From positions 648,041 to 712,040 of the forward strand of contig KV918765.1 of the NCBI GenBank assembly GCA_002049455.2: DNA of 64,000 nt, read 5' to 3'. The notes under the pieces are model-generated. The model did not search any database, was not told where the DNA came from, and saw only the letters and a program-made list of their open reading frames with translations. This document shows, piece by piece, positions 21,025 to 31,872 of the stretch. The position numbers and the translations under genes are program-made. This DNA comes from Porphyra umbilicalis. Taxonomy: Eukaryota > Rhodophyta > Bangiophyceae > Bangiales > Bangiaceae. The stretch's first letter is position 1. The number at the start of each line of letters is the position of its first letter.

Positions 21025-21716
21025 CCCTGGCCTTCAGGGCGGTGGCACGCTCGGCGACGCATCGACACCGGGCACGCCGGCCGGCTCCATAGCCGCGAGC
21101 GCGCACGGGGGCACGCACAGCCACGCTGCAGTGGCTGGGAGAATGTGGGGCGGGGAAAGGGGTGCCGCCGCTGCCACCGCAGCGGCGGCGGCCCGCCGGC
21201 GTCGCGCGACGCCCACAGGAGGGGCTGTCACTACGCCGCGCAGCGCACCTGCGCACGGCGGGCAGGGCGGCCGACACGGCGCACGGGCGGGCGGGTGGGA
21301 CTGATCGCCGCGCGATGGGGCGCCTCCAACCGCGCCGCTAGGTGGCGTCAGCAACCGCAGACGCGCCGCCGCAACAGAAGACGGCGCGCAGGCACGATCA
21401 CCCGCGGGTCATCGTGGGCGCGTCGAACCCCGAAAGTCGCTGCGCGCGGTCGCCGCGCGCAACTCGGGGCGGTGGGGGGGAGCAGAAGGGCAGACGCCGT
21501 CCGGGCCCTGTGACCCTTGTGGCAGGAGAGTCCTTCTCAGCCACGTAATTCGATTCGCTTTTTAGTGTCATCGCGACCCTTCCAACGCTGACACGCCCTC
21601 AGATCCCTGGGGACACGAATGCAGACTGCCACCTCTGAAACGGAGATCAAGTCCCGTTATCTAAGTATATGTGTGCATCACTACACTTTGAGAGCACCCT
21701 GTCCTAAAGGCCAGGG
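21025..21716. repeat. Dispersed 0.7 kb repeat, copy 1 (candidate non-autonomous DNA element)
   Basis: Closely related to 28361-29022 along its whole length. The ends are inverted versions of one motif: CCCTGGCCTTCAGGGC at the left, and the complement of CCCTGGCCTTTAGGAC at the right (to 21716). Both copies also share GGCACGTGCGTGCAATA outside the left end, so the true boundary may be slightly further out. No conserved ORF. Confidence 0.65.
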
Positions 21717-21842
21717 AACTTGGTTTCTGGAACTGGCAACTCATATCCCACTCCGTCGCGAGGCACGTTGCCGGTGCTGGTGGCACACGCTTGTCCAATC
21801 ATTCGCGTGGAGCCGTCGACGGCCTAAACGGAATTCTCCTTT

Positions 21843-21902
21843 CCAAGCACGTTCACGTGTGCGAGATATAAAAAGAAATCTCGCACACGTGAACGTGCTT
21901 GG
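21843..21902. repeat. Perfect 25-bp palindrome arms with 10-nt AT-rich loop
   Basis: Arm 21843-21867 (CCAAGCACGTTCACGTGTGC plus 5 bases) is the exact reverse complement of 21878-21902; the loop is ATAAAAAGAA. It could extrude as a cruciform or form a long RNA hairpin. Confidence 0.9.
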
Positions 21903-22828
21903 CCCAAAAGGGCCCAATCAGCCGGTATTGGTTGATAGTTCCTTCGTGAGCGGGATCCCATGATCTTACGAGTACAGCCTGAAGTGGTCAAAGCGATTGG
22001 AGCGTGATTGGAACGACGCACTCCCATTGGCTGGCACGTGTCTGAGCACGCCGTGCACGCGCTGTGTAGAGTGGGCCTCAGGCCCCGATTGCTAGGTCGC
22101 TGCTGGGATCGTCGCGATTGAGGTCGGTACAGTCAATATCCGGTTACATGCGTCCCAGTTATAGCACACCCAACAACGACTTCCCCAGGTCCGAATGTGT
22201 ATACGTGTCAGAAACGTGTCTCCCACATGCTCCACGTGGCTCCATTTAGGCTCTTGGGGTTGGGGACCCCAAATCGAAGAGAGAAAACCCGAATCTAGTT
22301 GATTGGGATCACTTAAGTACACACAGATTCAGCGGGCAGAAAATGGGGGGTGAGGCCCTCGTCCCCCATTCTCTGCACGATTTGGGAAGTGGGAGCTCTC
22401 CTCCCCATCTTGTTCAGTTCTCTCATTGGCTGGCGCTGCTTTGGCCGCCGTTCGAAATGCTTGTGACGTGGCATCCGGCTTTCTTGAAACGTCAGTGACA
22501 AACAATGCACTTTGTGTCGCGGGGGAGCGTTCGAGCGATCACCGTTTGCAACGGTATCGCGACTGCTATGGACCGTCGCGTCGAGCACGCGACCGCAGGT
22601 GACGGAGCCTCCACCCGAGGATGCGACCGTTTCGGGGCTCCAGCGGGGGGCATTGAAACGGTCTGCCGGAGGGGTGGGCCAAAGGAAATCTGCTCTGTCC
22701 ATGCGGTGTGTTCTCAGTGGGGTGCTGAGGAGACCCGAGTGAGGAGGCACAGGCAGCGTTGCGCACTGGCGTCGTCGTCAACGACGACCGGCCGCCGCCA
22801 CCGTCGTGGCGACCGTCTTCTTCGCGCG

Positions 22829-24613
22829 ATGATTGATCCTTTAGACATGTCTGCGGACGCGATGCTGGCGGATACCGAGGACCTGTATATTGCTTCGGCG
22901 GTTGCGGCGCACCTGCAGGCGTTGCGTCATTGGCGAAAGCGCGCGCGTGGGTCTCGGGTTTTCCGGCGGCCGCGTTATGTTGGATCTGTACCGGGCCGCC
23001 GGTCGAATAAGCGGCGTAACTTCCGCTCAGGTTTTCGCGCTATTCTGAGAGATTATTTTGGTCTGAACGGGGAGCCGCCTGTGTATGATGAGGGGGACTT
23101 TGAACGCCGCTTCCGCGTGCCGCGCAGCGTGTTTCTTCGCGTCTACAACGCCGTGAAGGACCGACCGTTTTTTGTACAGCGCATTAATGCCACCGGGAGG
23201 CTCCAGGCTCACCCCTTGCAAAAGGTGGTAGCGTCGTTTCGAGTCATCGCGTATGGAGAGGCGCCGGACAGGACGGATGAATATGTGCCACTGTCCGCTT
23301 CAACCATTGCTATGTCGGTGCGAGAGTTGATGCGGTTTATTGTGGATGAGTTTGGACCCTCATATTTGCGTTCCCCCACCCCTGAAGAACTGCAGCGCAT
23401 TTTGACGCGCAATGCTGAGCGCGGGATGCCCGGTTGCATTGGATCTCCCGACTGCAGCCACTGGGAGTGGCGCAACTGCCCAAAGGTGCTTGCCGGCATG
23501 TACCAGAATCACCACGGGAAGCGTTCCGTGGTGATGGAGACCGTTTGTGATGAGGACCTATGCATTTGGCACTTATTTGTGGGGTGTCCTGGATCTCATA
23601 ACGACCTTAACGTTATGCATGTTTCCCCCCTCTATTTATGCGTCACGAACGGGGAATGGCCGCCCCGTACGTCTTCTTTCACTGCTAACGGCACGAACCG
23701 CACGCTCCTGTATTATGTTGTGGATGGTATTTATCCTAAGTTTGCATTTTTCGTTTCTCCGTTCCCCGACCCCACGACAGAAGTCGAGGTTACATTTAAC
23801 CGTCTTCAGGAAGCACTTCGAAAAGATGTGGAACGCCTGTATGCGGTGCTGACGGCTCGCTTCCACGTCGCTCTCCATCCTGCCAGGTACGCGTCCGTAG
23901 CGCAGATGGTCACCGTCACCAAGGCGGTGGCCATCCCTCACAACATGGTTACGGAACAGCGACGAGACGGGTATGTGTCCCGCACCTGTATGGCCGCCGG
24001 CGGTCAGGCGGCCGGCGGCGGCGGCTTGGCGGGTGGGGGACAGGGTGGTGGGGGAGCGGGGGCTGGGGGATCTGCTGCCGCTGCCGCCGCCGGCGGTCAG
24101 GCGGCCGGCGGCGGCGGCTTGGCGGGTGGGGGACAGGGTGGTCGGGGAGCGGAGGCGGGGAGATCTTCTGCCGCTGCCGCCGCCGGCGGTCAGGCGGCCG
24201 GCGGCGGCGGCGTGCCGGGACCGGGACTTGGTGGTGGGGGGGCAGCAGGTGGCGAATTGGCTGCTGCCGCCGCCGGCGCTGGCGAGGCGGCCGGCGGTGG
24301 CGGTGTTGGCGCACTTCCTGCTGCCGCCGCCGGCTGTCAGGCGGCCGGCGGCGACGGCTTGGCGGGACGGGGACAGGGTCGTGGAGGAGGTGGCTCTGGG
24401 GAATCTGCTGCCGCCGCTGCCGCCAGCGGACAAGCGCCCGGCAGAGGCGGCGGCTTGGCGGGACCGGAACTTGGTGGTGGGGGGGTTGCAGGTGGCAAAT
24501 TGGCTGCTGCCGCCGCCGGCGCTGGCGAGGCGGCCGGCGGCGGCGGTGTTGGCGCACTTCCTGCTGCCGCCACTGGCGGTCAGGCGGCCGGCGGCGGCGG
24601 CTTTGCGGGATGA
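22829..24613 (+). CDS. PIF/Harbinger transposase (DDE nuclease) with Gly/Ala-repeat C-terminal tail
   Basis: The frame is open from 22505. The ATG at 22829 (MIDPLDMSADAML) is the likely start because upstream residues are not protein-like. An N-terminal Arg-rich stretch is followed by the family pattern FERRFRVPRSVFLRVYNAV. The nuclease core shows GCIGSPDCSHWEW (first Asp), GCPGSHNDLNV, YYVVDGIYPKFAFF (second Asp) and a LQEALRKDVERLYAVLTARF block with the Glu. The fold ends at IPHNMVTEQRRDGY, where this family normally stops. The frame then runs about 200 residues into a Gly/Ala minisatellite and stops at 24613. The core is intact, so it may be functional. No Myb-like partner ORF or terminal repeats were found with confidence. 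Confidence 0.88.
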   Translation: MIDPLDMSADAMLADTEDLYIASAVAAHLQALRHWRKRARGSRVFRRPRYVGSVPGRRSNKRRNFRSGFRAILRDYFGLNGEPPVYDEGDFERRFRVPRSVFLRVYNAVKDRPFFVQRINATGRLQAHPLQKVVASFRVIAYGEAPDRTDEYVPLSASTIAMSVRELMRFIVDEFGPSYLRSPTPEELQRILTRNAERGMPGCIGSPDCSHWEWRNCPKVLAGMYQNHHGKRSVVMETVCDEDLCIWHLFVGCPGSHNDLNVMHVSPLYLCVTNGEWPPRTSSFTANGTNRTLLYYVVDGIYPKFAFFVSPFPDPTTEVEVTFNRLQEALRKDVERLYAVLTARFHVALHPARYASVAQMVTVTKAVAIPHNMVTEQRRDGYVSRTCMAAGGQAAGGGGLAGGGQGGGGAGAGGSAAAAAAGGQAAGGGGLAGGGQGGRGAEAGRSSAAAAAGGQAAGGGGVPGPGLGGGGAAGGELAAAAAGAGEAAGGGGVGALPAAAAGCQAAGGDGLAGRGQGRGGGGSGESAAAAAASGQAPGRGGGLAGPELGGGGVAGGKLAAAAAGAGEAAGGGGVGALPAAATGGQAAGGGGFAG

Positions 24614-25021
24614 GGACGAGGTGGTGAGGGAGGTGGGGCGGGGTGACTTGCTGCCGCCGCCACCGCCGGCGGACAAGCACCCGGCGGCGGCGGCTTGGCG
24701 GGACCGGGACTTGGTGGTGGGGGAGCGGGGGTGGGACGATGTGCTGCCAATGCCGCTGCCCGCGGTCCTGCGTCCGGCGCCGGCGGCTTGGTGGGACCGG
24801 GACAGGGTGGTGAGGAAGCTAGGGCGGGGGCATATGCTGCCGCCGTCACCGTCGGCGGTCAGGCAGCCGGCGGCGGCGGCATGGCGGGACCGGGGCTTGG
24901 TGGTGCGGTGGCGGCCGGTGGCGGATTGGCTGCTGCCGCCGCCGGCGCTGGCGAGGCGGCCGGCGGCGGCGGTGCTGGCGCAATTCTTGCTGCCGCCGCC
25001 GGCGGTCAGGCGGCCGATCGT
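23993..25021 (+). repeat. About 93-bp minisatellite at the 3' end of the Harbinger gene
   Basis: Imperfect tandem units built on GCGGTCAGGCGGCCGGCGGCGG and GGGACAGGGTGGTG. Clean units are 93 bp (31 codons); some are longer variants. Since the unit is a multiple of three, several frames stay open, which creates long overlapping spurious ORFs. One frame extends the transposase. Confidence 0.85.
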
Positions 25022-25253
25022 CGGCGGTCGTGCTCTAGGAGAGTTTTTGGTTCATTCTTGGCGACACATTGGCGACACACAGCGGTCGAGTGTCGCCAAC
25101 TTGTCGCGCAGGGGGGCTAACTGTATCGGAGACGGGAGCACCATGGGAGCACGCCGGCAGCGGATAAGCATCCGGCCGTTCCGGATGCGGAACAAACATA
25201 AGGAGCATCCTGTTCAATTGCAATTTTCCGGCGAAAAGTGTGGATCTAGTATT

Positions 25254-26202
25254 CTATAAATCGGTGAATGACACGCGACCAACATTGTCAGTCAAATGAC
25301 ATTGTGGATCACGCGACAGGAACGCGCCCACAGGACATATCTGCAGGTCACAAGCGCCACCCTGCGCCGCGGCGGCCGCCGCCGCCGCCACCTCGAGCGC
25401 GTCGCGAGTAGCGTCAAACAGGGCGGCGTCGGCGGTGGCGGCGTCGGCAGCGGCGGCGGCGGCGGCGGCGCGGTGCCGCACCAGCGGGTGCCCATTGGAG
25501 ACGGCGGCCGCCGCGGACGCGGGGGCCGGCGGGGGAGACGGGGGGGCGCCCCCACCGCCGCCGCCGCCCGCAGCAGCAGACGCCACATCGCCCCCCCTCC
25601 CCGCTCCCGCACCACGAGCACCTGCCGCACCGCCGGCGTGCGGGCAGCGGCGCCGCCCGGCCCAAACAGCGCGCGCAGCAGCCCTTCTTGAAGACCCGAC
25701 ACACGGCAGATGCCTCGCCCGCGTCGTGAGGATGAGCCGGGCGGAAGACGTCGCTGACGAGCGGCCAGTCGGCCGAGGCCACGGTCGGCCCCAGCGGGGC
25801 GAGCCACGCTCGGACGGCGGGCGGCGCCGGGCGTGGTGGGAGCGCGGGGGGGGCCGCCTGCCCCAACAACGGCGGGCGCTCCTCTGGCACGACCGCGGGA
25901 CCCCCACTGGAGGAAGGAGCAGGGCCCGTGCCGGCCGCGGGCGCCAGGCAAGTCGCGGTCTCGGCCCCGGCGCTGACCGCGGCGGCGGCGCCCGCTGGGC
26001 GGGGCGGCTTCCGCCACTTCCGGCCGTTGGGGTCGTACGGCAGCCGCATGCCGGGCGGCACCGACGGACGGGCAGGGACGGCGGGACGAGCCCCGGGCGG
26101 CCCCGGCGTTGCCGGCACGGCGGGCGGCGACCCAACCCCGGCTGCAACGGCGGACGGCGCCCCGACGGGGCCGGTGGGGGCCGTTGCCGGGGACGGCTCC
26201 AT
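25254..26202 (-). CDS. Hypothetical Pro/Ala-rich protein with a Cys cluster; frame unsettled
   Basis: From an ATG at 26202 the frame reads MEPSPATAPTGPVGAPSAVA, MRLPYDPNGRKWRKPPRP and DWPLVSDVFRPAHPHD. It then enters a Cys-rich stretch, CRVFKKGCCARC and RRRCGRCSWCGSGEGGRCGV (about 25575-25700). CGxCxxC followed by CGxC resembles the first half of a CXXC-type zinc finger, though the second triplet is imperfect. Another frame takes over across a 7-base C/G run at about 25591-25597 with an Ala-rich tail (AALFDATRDALEVAAA, CDLQICPVGAFLSRDP) ending at 25254. A homopolymer indel would join the two. The domain call is tentative; a metal-binding protein is the safest statement. Confidence 0.35.
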
Positions 26203-26848
26203 CTCAGCCGAAGGGGATGTAGTACTACGGGGCTTCGTGCGGACGGGGACCACCGCGGGTGCGCCGAAGGCGCCGGGGGACGAGGCGACCGGCGGGGGGC
26301 GACGACACTGGCGGCGGTAGTTGTCAGCGGGACGGCGACGCGGGAGCGGGGACGACGGGCCCGCCCCGCTGCTCGGCCCGAGCAACCGGGGGAGCGTACC
26401 CGACCCGCCGCACCGCGACTCGCGGGCCCCACGGGGGGCCGGGTTGGCGCGCCCGAGAGGGCGCGGCAGGCGACGGCTGACCGGGCGCCACGCGGCGGGT
26501 GCAGCGCGTTGCGCGTGGGATTGTTACTCCCCCTCGTCTGTAATGATCGCTTCGGGGGAATTGACATGCATGGAGGGAATCATCTGCATTGGTTGGTGAC
26601 GGCCCGGGTCAATTCCCAATTGGGGAAATTGGACCCGGGCGACGGTTTCCGCCCTTTTTAGGACGAAGGGCGACGACGGTGGGAGGCACCGTCGTCGCCG
26701 GCAAGTAAACCGTGTCTCGATGTCTTGGCCTTTCGATCGGCCCGACTTCCCGGACCTCGAGTCCCATGACGGGTGTCGCGCGAGCGGCTAAGACGGCCGT
26801 TACTTCCCTCCTTCTGAGGTAACCCCGTAGATTGTGGTACTACAGGAA

Positions 26849-27368
26849 GGTGGCCCGCCTCGGGGCACTGCCATCCCAACTATTACCAACTATCGCAGAC
26901 TATCGCAAACTATCGCAGCTGTTTGCGGCTCCACTGGCGCCCCTGGGGCTGTGCACGCCGCGCCATCGCGCGGGAATGTCTGTTAGGGATGCAGCAGTAC
27001 GTTTGCAGCCGTCATGCGCCGCGCGGGAGCACGTTGGTGCTGTCCCTTATCGCACTGGCACGCCATGGAGGGCACGCCCCACCTGCGGCAGAATGTCGCA
27101 CGTAAATCCTGGGCGTCAGGGGTTTCGGGGCCGCCTCTGTGGCGTTTCGGGCAGCCACGCGGGTGCCCTCGCGTAGCACAGGCGAGCGGGGGAGGTGGCC
27201 TGCCTCGGGGCACTGCCATCCCGACCATTGCCAACTATTGCTAAATATCGCAAACTATCGCAGCCGTTTGCGGCTTCACTGGCGCCCCCGGAGCTCTGCA
27301 CGCCGCGCCATTGCGCGGGAATGTCTGTTCGGGATGCAGCAATACGTCTGCACTCGTCATGCGGGGCG
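26849..27368 (+). repeat. Direct duplication, two about 180-bp copies
   Basis: 26849-27028 and 27192-27368 are about 85-90% alike. Each begins GGTGGCC.GCCTCGGGGCACT, contains AACTATCGCA repeats, GCACGCCGCGCCAT.GCGCGGGAATGTCTGTT and GGATGCAGCA.TACGT. They are 343 bp apart. No coding potential is apparent. Confidence 0.75.
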
Positions 27369-27640
27369 AGGGGGGGGGGGACTTCGGCGGGCGGGGGGGG
27401 GGGAGGGGGGGGGGGACGTCGGCGGAGGCGGGGGGGGGAAGGGGGGGGGGACGTCGGCGGAGGGGTGGGGGGGGGGGGTGGGGGGGGGACGTCGGCGGGG
27501 GAAGTTCGGGGGAGGGAGGGGTTGGACGTCGGCGGGGGGCGGGGTGGGGAGGGGGGGGGGGACGTCGGCGGGGGGGGGGGGGTGAGGGTGGTGGGGGGTG
27601 GATGGGAGAGTGTTGCGGAGCGGGAGGGCGAGGGTGGGGG
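27364..27640 (+). repeat. G-rich array with GGACGTCGGCGG motif
   Basis: Almost pure G on the + strand with runs of 7-13 G, interrupted at least five times by GGACGTCGGCGG (and variants ACTTCGGCGG, AAGTTCGGGGG). Strong potential for G-quadruplexes; likely unstable in replication and hard to sequence. Confidence 0.8.
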
Positions 27641-28342
27641 ACAGAGGGGCTACGTCAGACAGAGCGGCGCAGACGCCGTGAGAGCCATTTCTGCCAAGTC
27701 GCGGCGGCGAGGAAAGGCCCTGTTCGAGTGACTTTGGGACTGGCTATCCATGAATGGACGCAGACAGCGCTGATACCGCCATAGGTTTTCTCATAAGGTA
27801 CGAGTTGCACAAGACAGAGTCATTTTCCCGATCCCTTGGCGAGGATTGCGCCGAATGGGGCTCTTTCGACGACAATAAGACGTTTTAGAGCACATGAATT
27901 TTCGGGGCCGCCATCATGAAATGTACACAGGCTAAATCATCATGGGACGCAATCGTGTCCCAGAGCGACCCCGCGGAGAAGGGGCCCAGGGCGTGGGGCT
28001 TTATGAATCAACAGGAGATGCCCATTTAATCTGTCTGATTGCGCCACATTATGGAACCACGGTCCCGTAAATCGCTAACCAACATCGTTTATGGTGGTTA
28101 TCTGAAAAATGGCCAGCCTGGGTGGGTGATGGTTTGCCCAAACTATAAGTGGACCACTCGAACACGAGATAGATCTCGGCCAATGAGGCGCATGCACTCC
28201 GTTCTCCAAGTGCCCCGACAGGCACTGGACCCGGGACAGCAGGCTATCGCTCGGAATCGGTCTTTGAAGAGCACAAAGTAACCCGTCCCACGAAACGTGC
28301 GGTTATTCTTGCACGCACGTGAGACTTGACCCAGAAGATTCC
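27641..28342. other. Intergenic, no gene seen
   Basis: Mixed composition. An inverted repeat of 11 bp (GCACGCACGTG 28311-28321 and CACGTGCGTGC 28345-28355) spans the border with the next repeat copy. Confidence 0.4.
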
Positions 28343-28360
28343 AGGCACGTGCGTGCAATA

Positions 28361-29022
28361 CCCTGGCCTTCAGGGCGCTGGCGCGCTCGGCGACGCATCG
28401 ACACCGTACACGCCGGCCGGCTGCATGGCCGCGAGCACACACGGGGACACGTACGCGGGGGGGGCGTGGGGCGAGGAACGGGGTGCCGCCGCTGCCACCG
28501 CAGCGGCCGCGGCCCGCCGGCGCGGCGCAACGCTCATGAGCGGGGCCATCACCCTGCCGCGCAGCGCACCTGCACGCAGCGAGCGGGGCGGCCAACACGG
28601 CGCACCGGCGGGCGGGTGCGATCGACCGCCGCGCGACGGGGCGCTTCTAACCGCACCGGTAGATGGCGTCAGCAACCGCCGACGCGCCGCCGCAACAGAA
28701 GCTGGCGCGCAGGCACGATCACCCGCGGTTCATCGTGGGCGCTTCGAACCCCGGAAGTCGCTGCGCGCGGTCGCCGCGTGCAACTCGGGGCGGTGGGGGG
28801 AGGCAGGGGGGCAGGCGCCGTCCGGGCCCAGTGACAGTCCTTCTCAGCCACGTAACTCTATTCGCTTTTAGCGTCATCGCGACCCTTCCGACGCTGACAC
28901 GCCCTCAGATCCCTGAGGACACGAATGCAGACTGCCACCTCTGAATCGGAGAGGAAATCCCTTGTTCTAAGTATATATGTGCATCACTACACTTTGAGGG
29001 TACCCTGTCCTAAAGGCCATGG
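28361..29022. repeat. Dispersed 0.7 kb repeat, copy 2
   Basis: Second copy of the 21025-21716 repeat, with small indels. It begins CCCTGGCCTTCAGGGC and ends GTCCTAAAGGCCATGG; its last terminal bases are mutated relative to copy 1. The same order of internal blocks is present (e.g. GCACGATCACCCGCGG, ACGCTGACACGCCCTCAGAT). Confidence 0.65.
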
Positions 29023-29814
29023 AATATCCTCGCGAAGCGAGCGATCGTCCTGGGCGGAATTCCAAATGTCTCTTGGGGCATGATTACGGTCAAAAAAGAT
29101 GTACCGGCCCCGATTCAGATTGTCCTCACGACTCCGGCCGCTGCTGGCCACAGGATGCGGGAGCCGTCGCCAACGAACAATCATGGCATTTTGAGGCAAA
29201 CAGGGGGGGGGTGCAGCGGAGGTGCGGAACGAGTAGAGATGTGCAAATTGCAGCCACGTCGTGCAATTTTCGGAAACTTTCCTGTGTCGCGCTGGAAGGG
29301 TCCTGGGAGCGTCACGCCGTAAATTACGATTGCAGCCACGTGTGTGGACCTCGGAAGGGAGATCCGGGTGCGCTGGAGGCGTATCGGACGCTTGTGGTTG
29401 TGCTTCGAGCACACAGGCACGGCTCGACCTCACCCGTCGGCCCTCAGGCGCATCCTAGGCCGTTTACGGCTGTGCCTGGGCGCGGACAGACCACTTTCAG
29501 CCTCAAATATCGGCCAGCAGGGGCACGCGGGGCGTTCCCTTGGCTGCCTTTTTCCCCTTCGCGCTGCGGGCACTTCCGCGGACGCGCACGCCGAGAGTCG
29601 CCTCGTCCGTTGTGATGCCAGTGGCCGGCCGCACCTTGTGGTCCTCGAGGTTACGGCATTCGACACCGCCAGATACCGCCCACGCATCAACCTACCACTG
29701 TTTTCAACGTCGGCCCGTGCCCTTCTTCCTCTCCTCGTTCCCCCGCACTTGTACAATTTTTTCTCACCCAACCCCCCCCCTCGCCCGGACTCGTGCCCCA
29801 CTATTGGCTACGCG

Positions 29815-31872
29815 ATGCCTGCACATGCGCACCGGGCTCCGGCGTGGAGGTTCCGGGCGACCACGGAGGTCAACGGACGGCTGCGGTTGTCATGCGCGGC
29901 GCCGGGCTGCTCCTACCGCGCGCGCGTGGCTAACATCACCCGAGCTACAGCTCATCTGCTCGCCTGTCCGCTAGCCAAGCACACGTGGCCCGGGCTCGCC
30001 GCCGCCTTGTCACCCCGTCGCCTATCGGACGATGCGCCGCCTCCCTCATGCGCAGAGATTGCCACGTGAGCAGAGCAGTGCGCGGCGCTGATGTTTCAGT
30101 CCGGCCTGGCGTTTGGAACGTTTGACAACCCCCGCTGGCGTGCCTTCTTCCTTACCATCTCAGGCGGGCGGTTCTCTGGGCCAGGGGACCGTCGCGCTGT
30201 CGGGGGCTCGCTCCTGCAATCGGTGTTTCATCGGGTTTTCGCCCAGGTTTTGGCGGTGGTGGCCGCCCATCACGGCCGGACTTTGACCTGCGACGGCATC
30301 ACCGACGCCAACTCCAGGGGAGCCTACAACGTAATTGCTTGCGCTCCAGTTCCCTTCATTATGTCGGTCTTCCGGCTGGGAGTGAACCGGTCTACCGCCG
30401 AGAACCTGTTGAACGGGCTCGTGTCTTCCCTGCCCCAGTCGCTCACGGAACCGCATCCCGTGTCGGCTCTTCTCCGTGGCCGCGCCATCCCCAGCGCCCG
30501 GTTGGATGCTCTGCTGGGCTTCCCTTTTTGGGCGATGGTGACGGACAACGCGAGCAACATGGTGCTGATGCGCAACAAGGCGGTAGAGAGCGGCCTCTCC
30601 ATCATGGCGTACGGCTGTTTTGCTCATGTCGTGAACCTGTTGGCCAAGGATGTCAGCAAGCAGTCGGCTCTACAGCTGGGCATCACGTCCGCCGTCACCT
30701 GGAGCGTCTTTTTCCGCCGGTGCACGCGGGCTCGCAGCTCGTTGACCAATGACAGGGCCGTGCAGCGGCGTGCCGGGGTGCTTATTGAGTCGCCCAAGTC
30801 ATTTAGCCCTACGAGGTGGGTCGGACAGAGCGTAGTCATACGCTCGTATTTGAGTAATTTGGAGGCTTCTCGCCGGGTGTTAGCGGCAAATCGGCACAAC
30901 CCCACCGGCTTCGATGTGCCCGACAGTGTTTTTTCCGCAGTGGACCAGGCTGCTCCCGCCTCGTCGGCGGCTGTCGCCACCCCGGTGTTGCGGATGTTGT
31001 TCCGTATGTCTGCGTCTTTGGAAGCAGACGCGTCCCCTCTCTCGGCCGTGGTGGGTCTACTGTCTGGGTTTGTGGTGGCGCTGCGCACTGGTTTTCCCGA
31101 GCTGCCCGAGAGCACCCGCAGCTACTTGGTGGACCGCGTACACGCACGATTCGCCTCTTTTGGTGACCCGCACGTCGTCCTTGCGTTTTACCTCGATCCA
31201 TTCTTTGCCCCGTGCCGACACGCCGACGACGGGGCGCTGTGGGGGACTCGAACACTGGCGGGGCACCGCGACGCCGCCATCGAGCGGCTAGCCGGGGACG
31301 ACGTGGCGATTCGCAACGCGCTCATCGGAGACCTGGGCGGGTACATCACCCACGTGGACTCCGCGGCGGGCGTTGACGGCTCCCCTCTTCACCCCGCCAC
31401 GTGGTGGCAGCTGTATGGTGACTCGTGGCCTACGCTTCAGGTGGTGGCCACCCGGCTGCTGTCGCTCGCATGCTCCTCTGCGGGTTCGGAGCGCTCCTTC
31501 AAGACCCTCGGAGTCGTGTTGTCCCGCACCCGCAACAGGACGCACGACGAACGCGTCGACCGGCAGTGGTCTGTGGCCTTCAACTCGAGGCAGCTCAACC
31601 GGGTTAATGCGGTGGCCATGTACCAGCAATCCAGGACAGAGAAGGAGGTGGTGGGTTTGGTGCGTGTGGCGGTGGCTGCCGCGGTTGCGGGGGCGGGGGC
31701 GGGCGGTGCACCTGCTGGAGGGGCGCCTGCTGCTGAAGGCGACGATGACGGAGATGATGATGACGAGGGGGATGAGGACGGGGGAAGTGGAGATGAAGGA
31801 GGCGCTTTGGAAGCTGAGGATATTGAAGCTGGGGCGGTGGATGGTGAGGTGAACATTCTGCTTGCTGACTAA
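29815..31872 (+). pseudogene. hAT-family transposase with one in-frame stop
   Basis: The frame starts at 29815 (MPAHAHRAPAWRFRA). A BED-type zinc finger follows (CAAPGC then HLLAC, about residues 28-50). An in-frame TGA at 30067-30069 interrupts the frame, which continues without shift to 31872. The rest is complete: TDANSRGAYNVIACAPVPF (DUF659-like block), catalytic-core Asp motifs such as WAMVTDNASNM, and the C-terminal hAT dimerisation domain (WWQLYGDSWPTLQVVATRLL, SSAGSERSFKTLG, NRTHDERVD). A tail of about 60 residues is strongly acidic (Asp/Glu/Gly runs). Translation could restart at the ATG at 30091 but would lack the DNA-binding finger. Only one lesion was seen, so the copy is young. 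Confidence 0.88.

Larger units (their letters stand above)
20869..22078. repeat. Inverted repeats flanking a 1.2 kb stretch
   Basis: AGGCCCACTCTACAC at 20869-20883 occurs inverted at 22064-22078, inside longer degenerate matches on both outer sides (including CAATCG.. and GGGGCC.. blocks). This may be an old terminal-inverted-repeat element that later received the 21025-21716 repeat. Confidence 0.45.

Noticed and set aside
23973-25259. 428-codon + frame overlapping the Harbinger tail
   Set aside because: It is the same minisatellite read in another frame; unit length divisible by three keeps it open.
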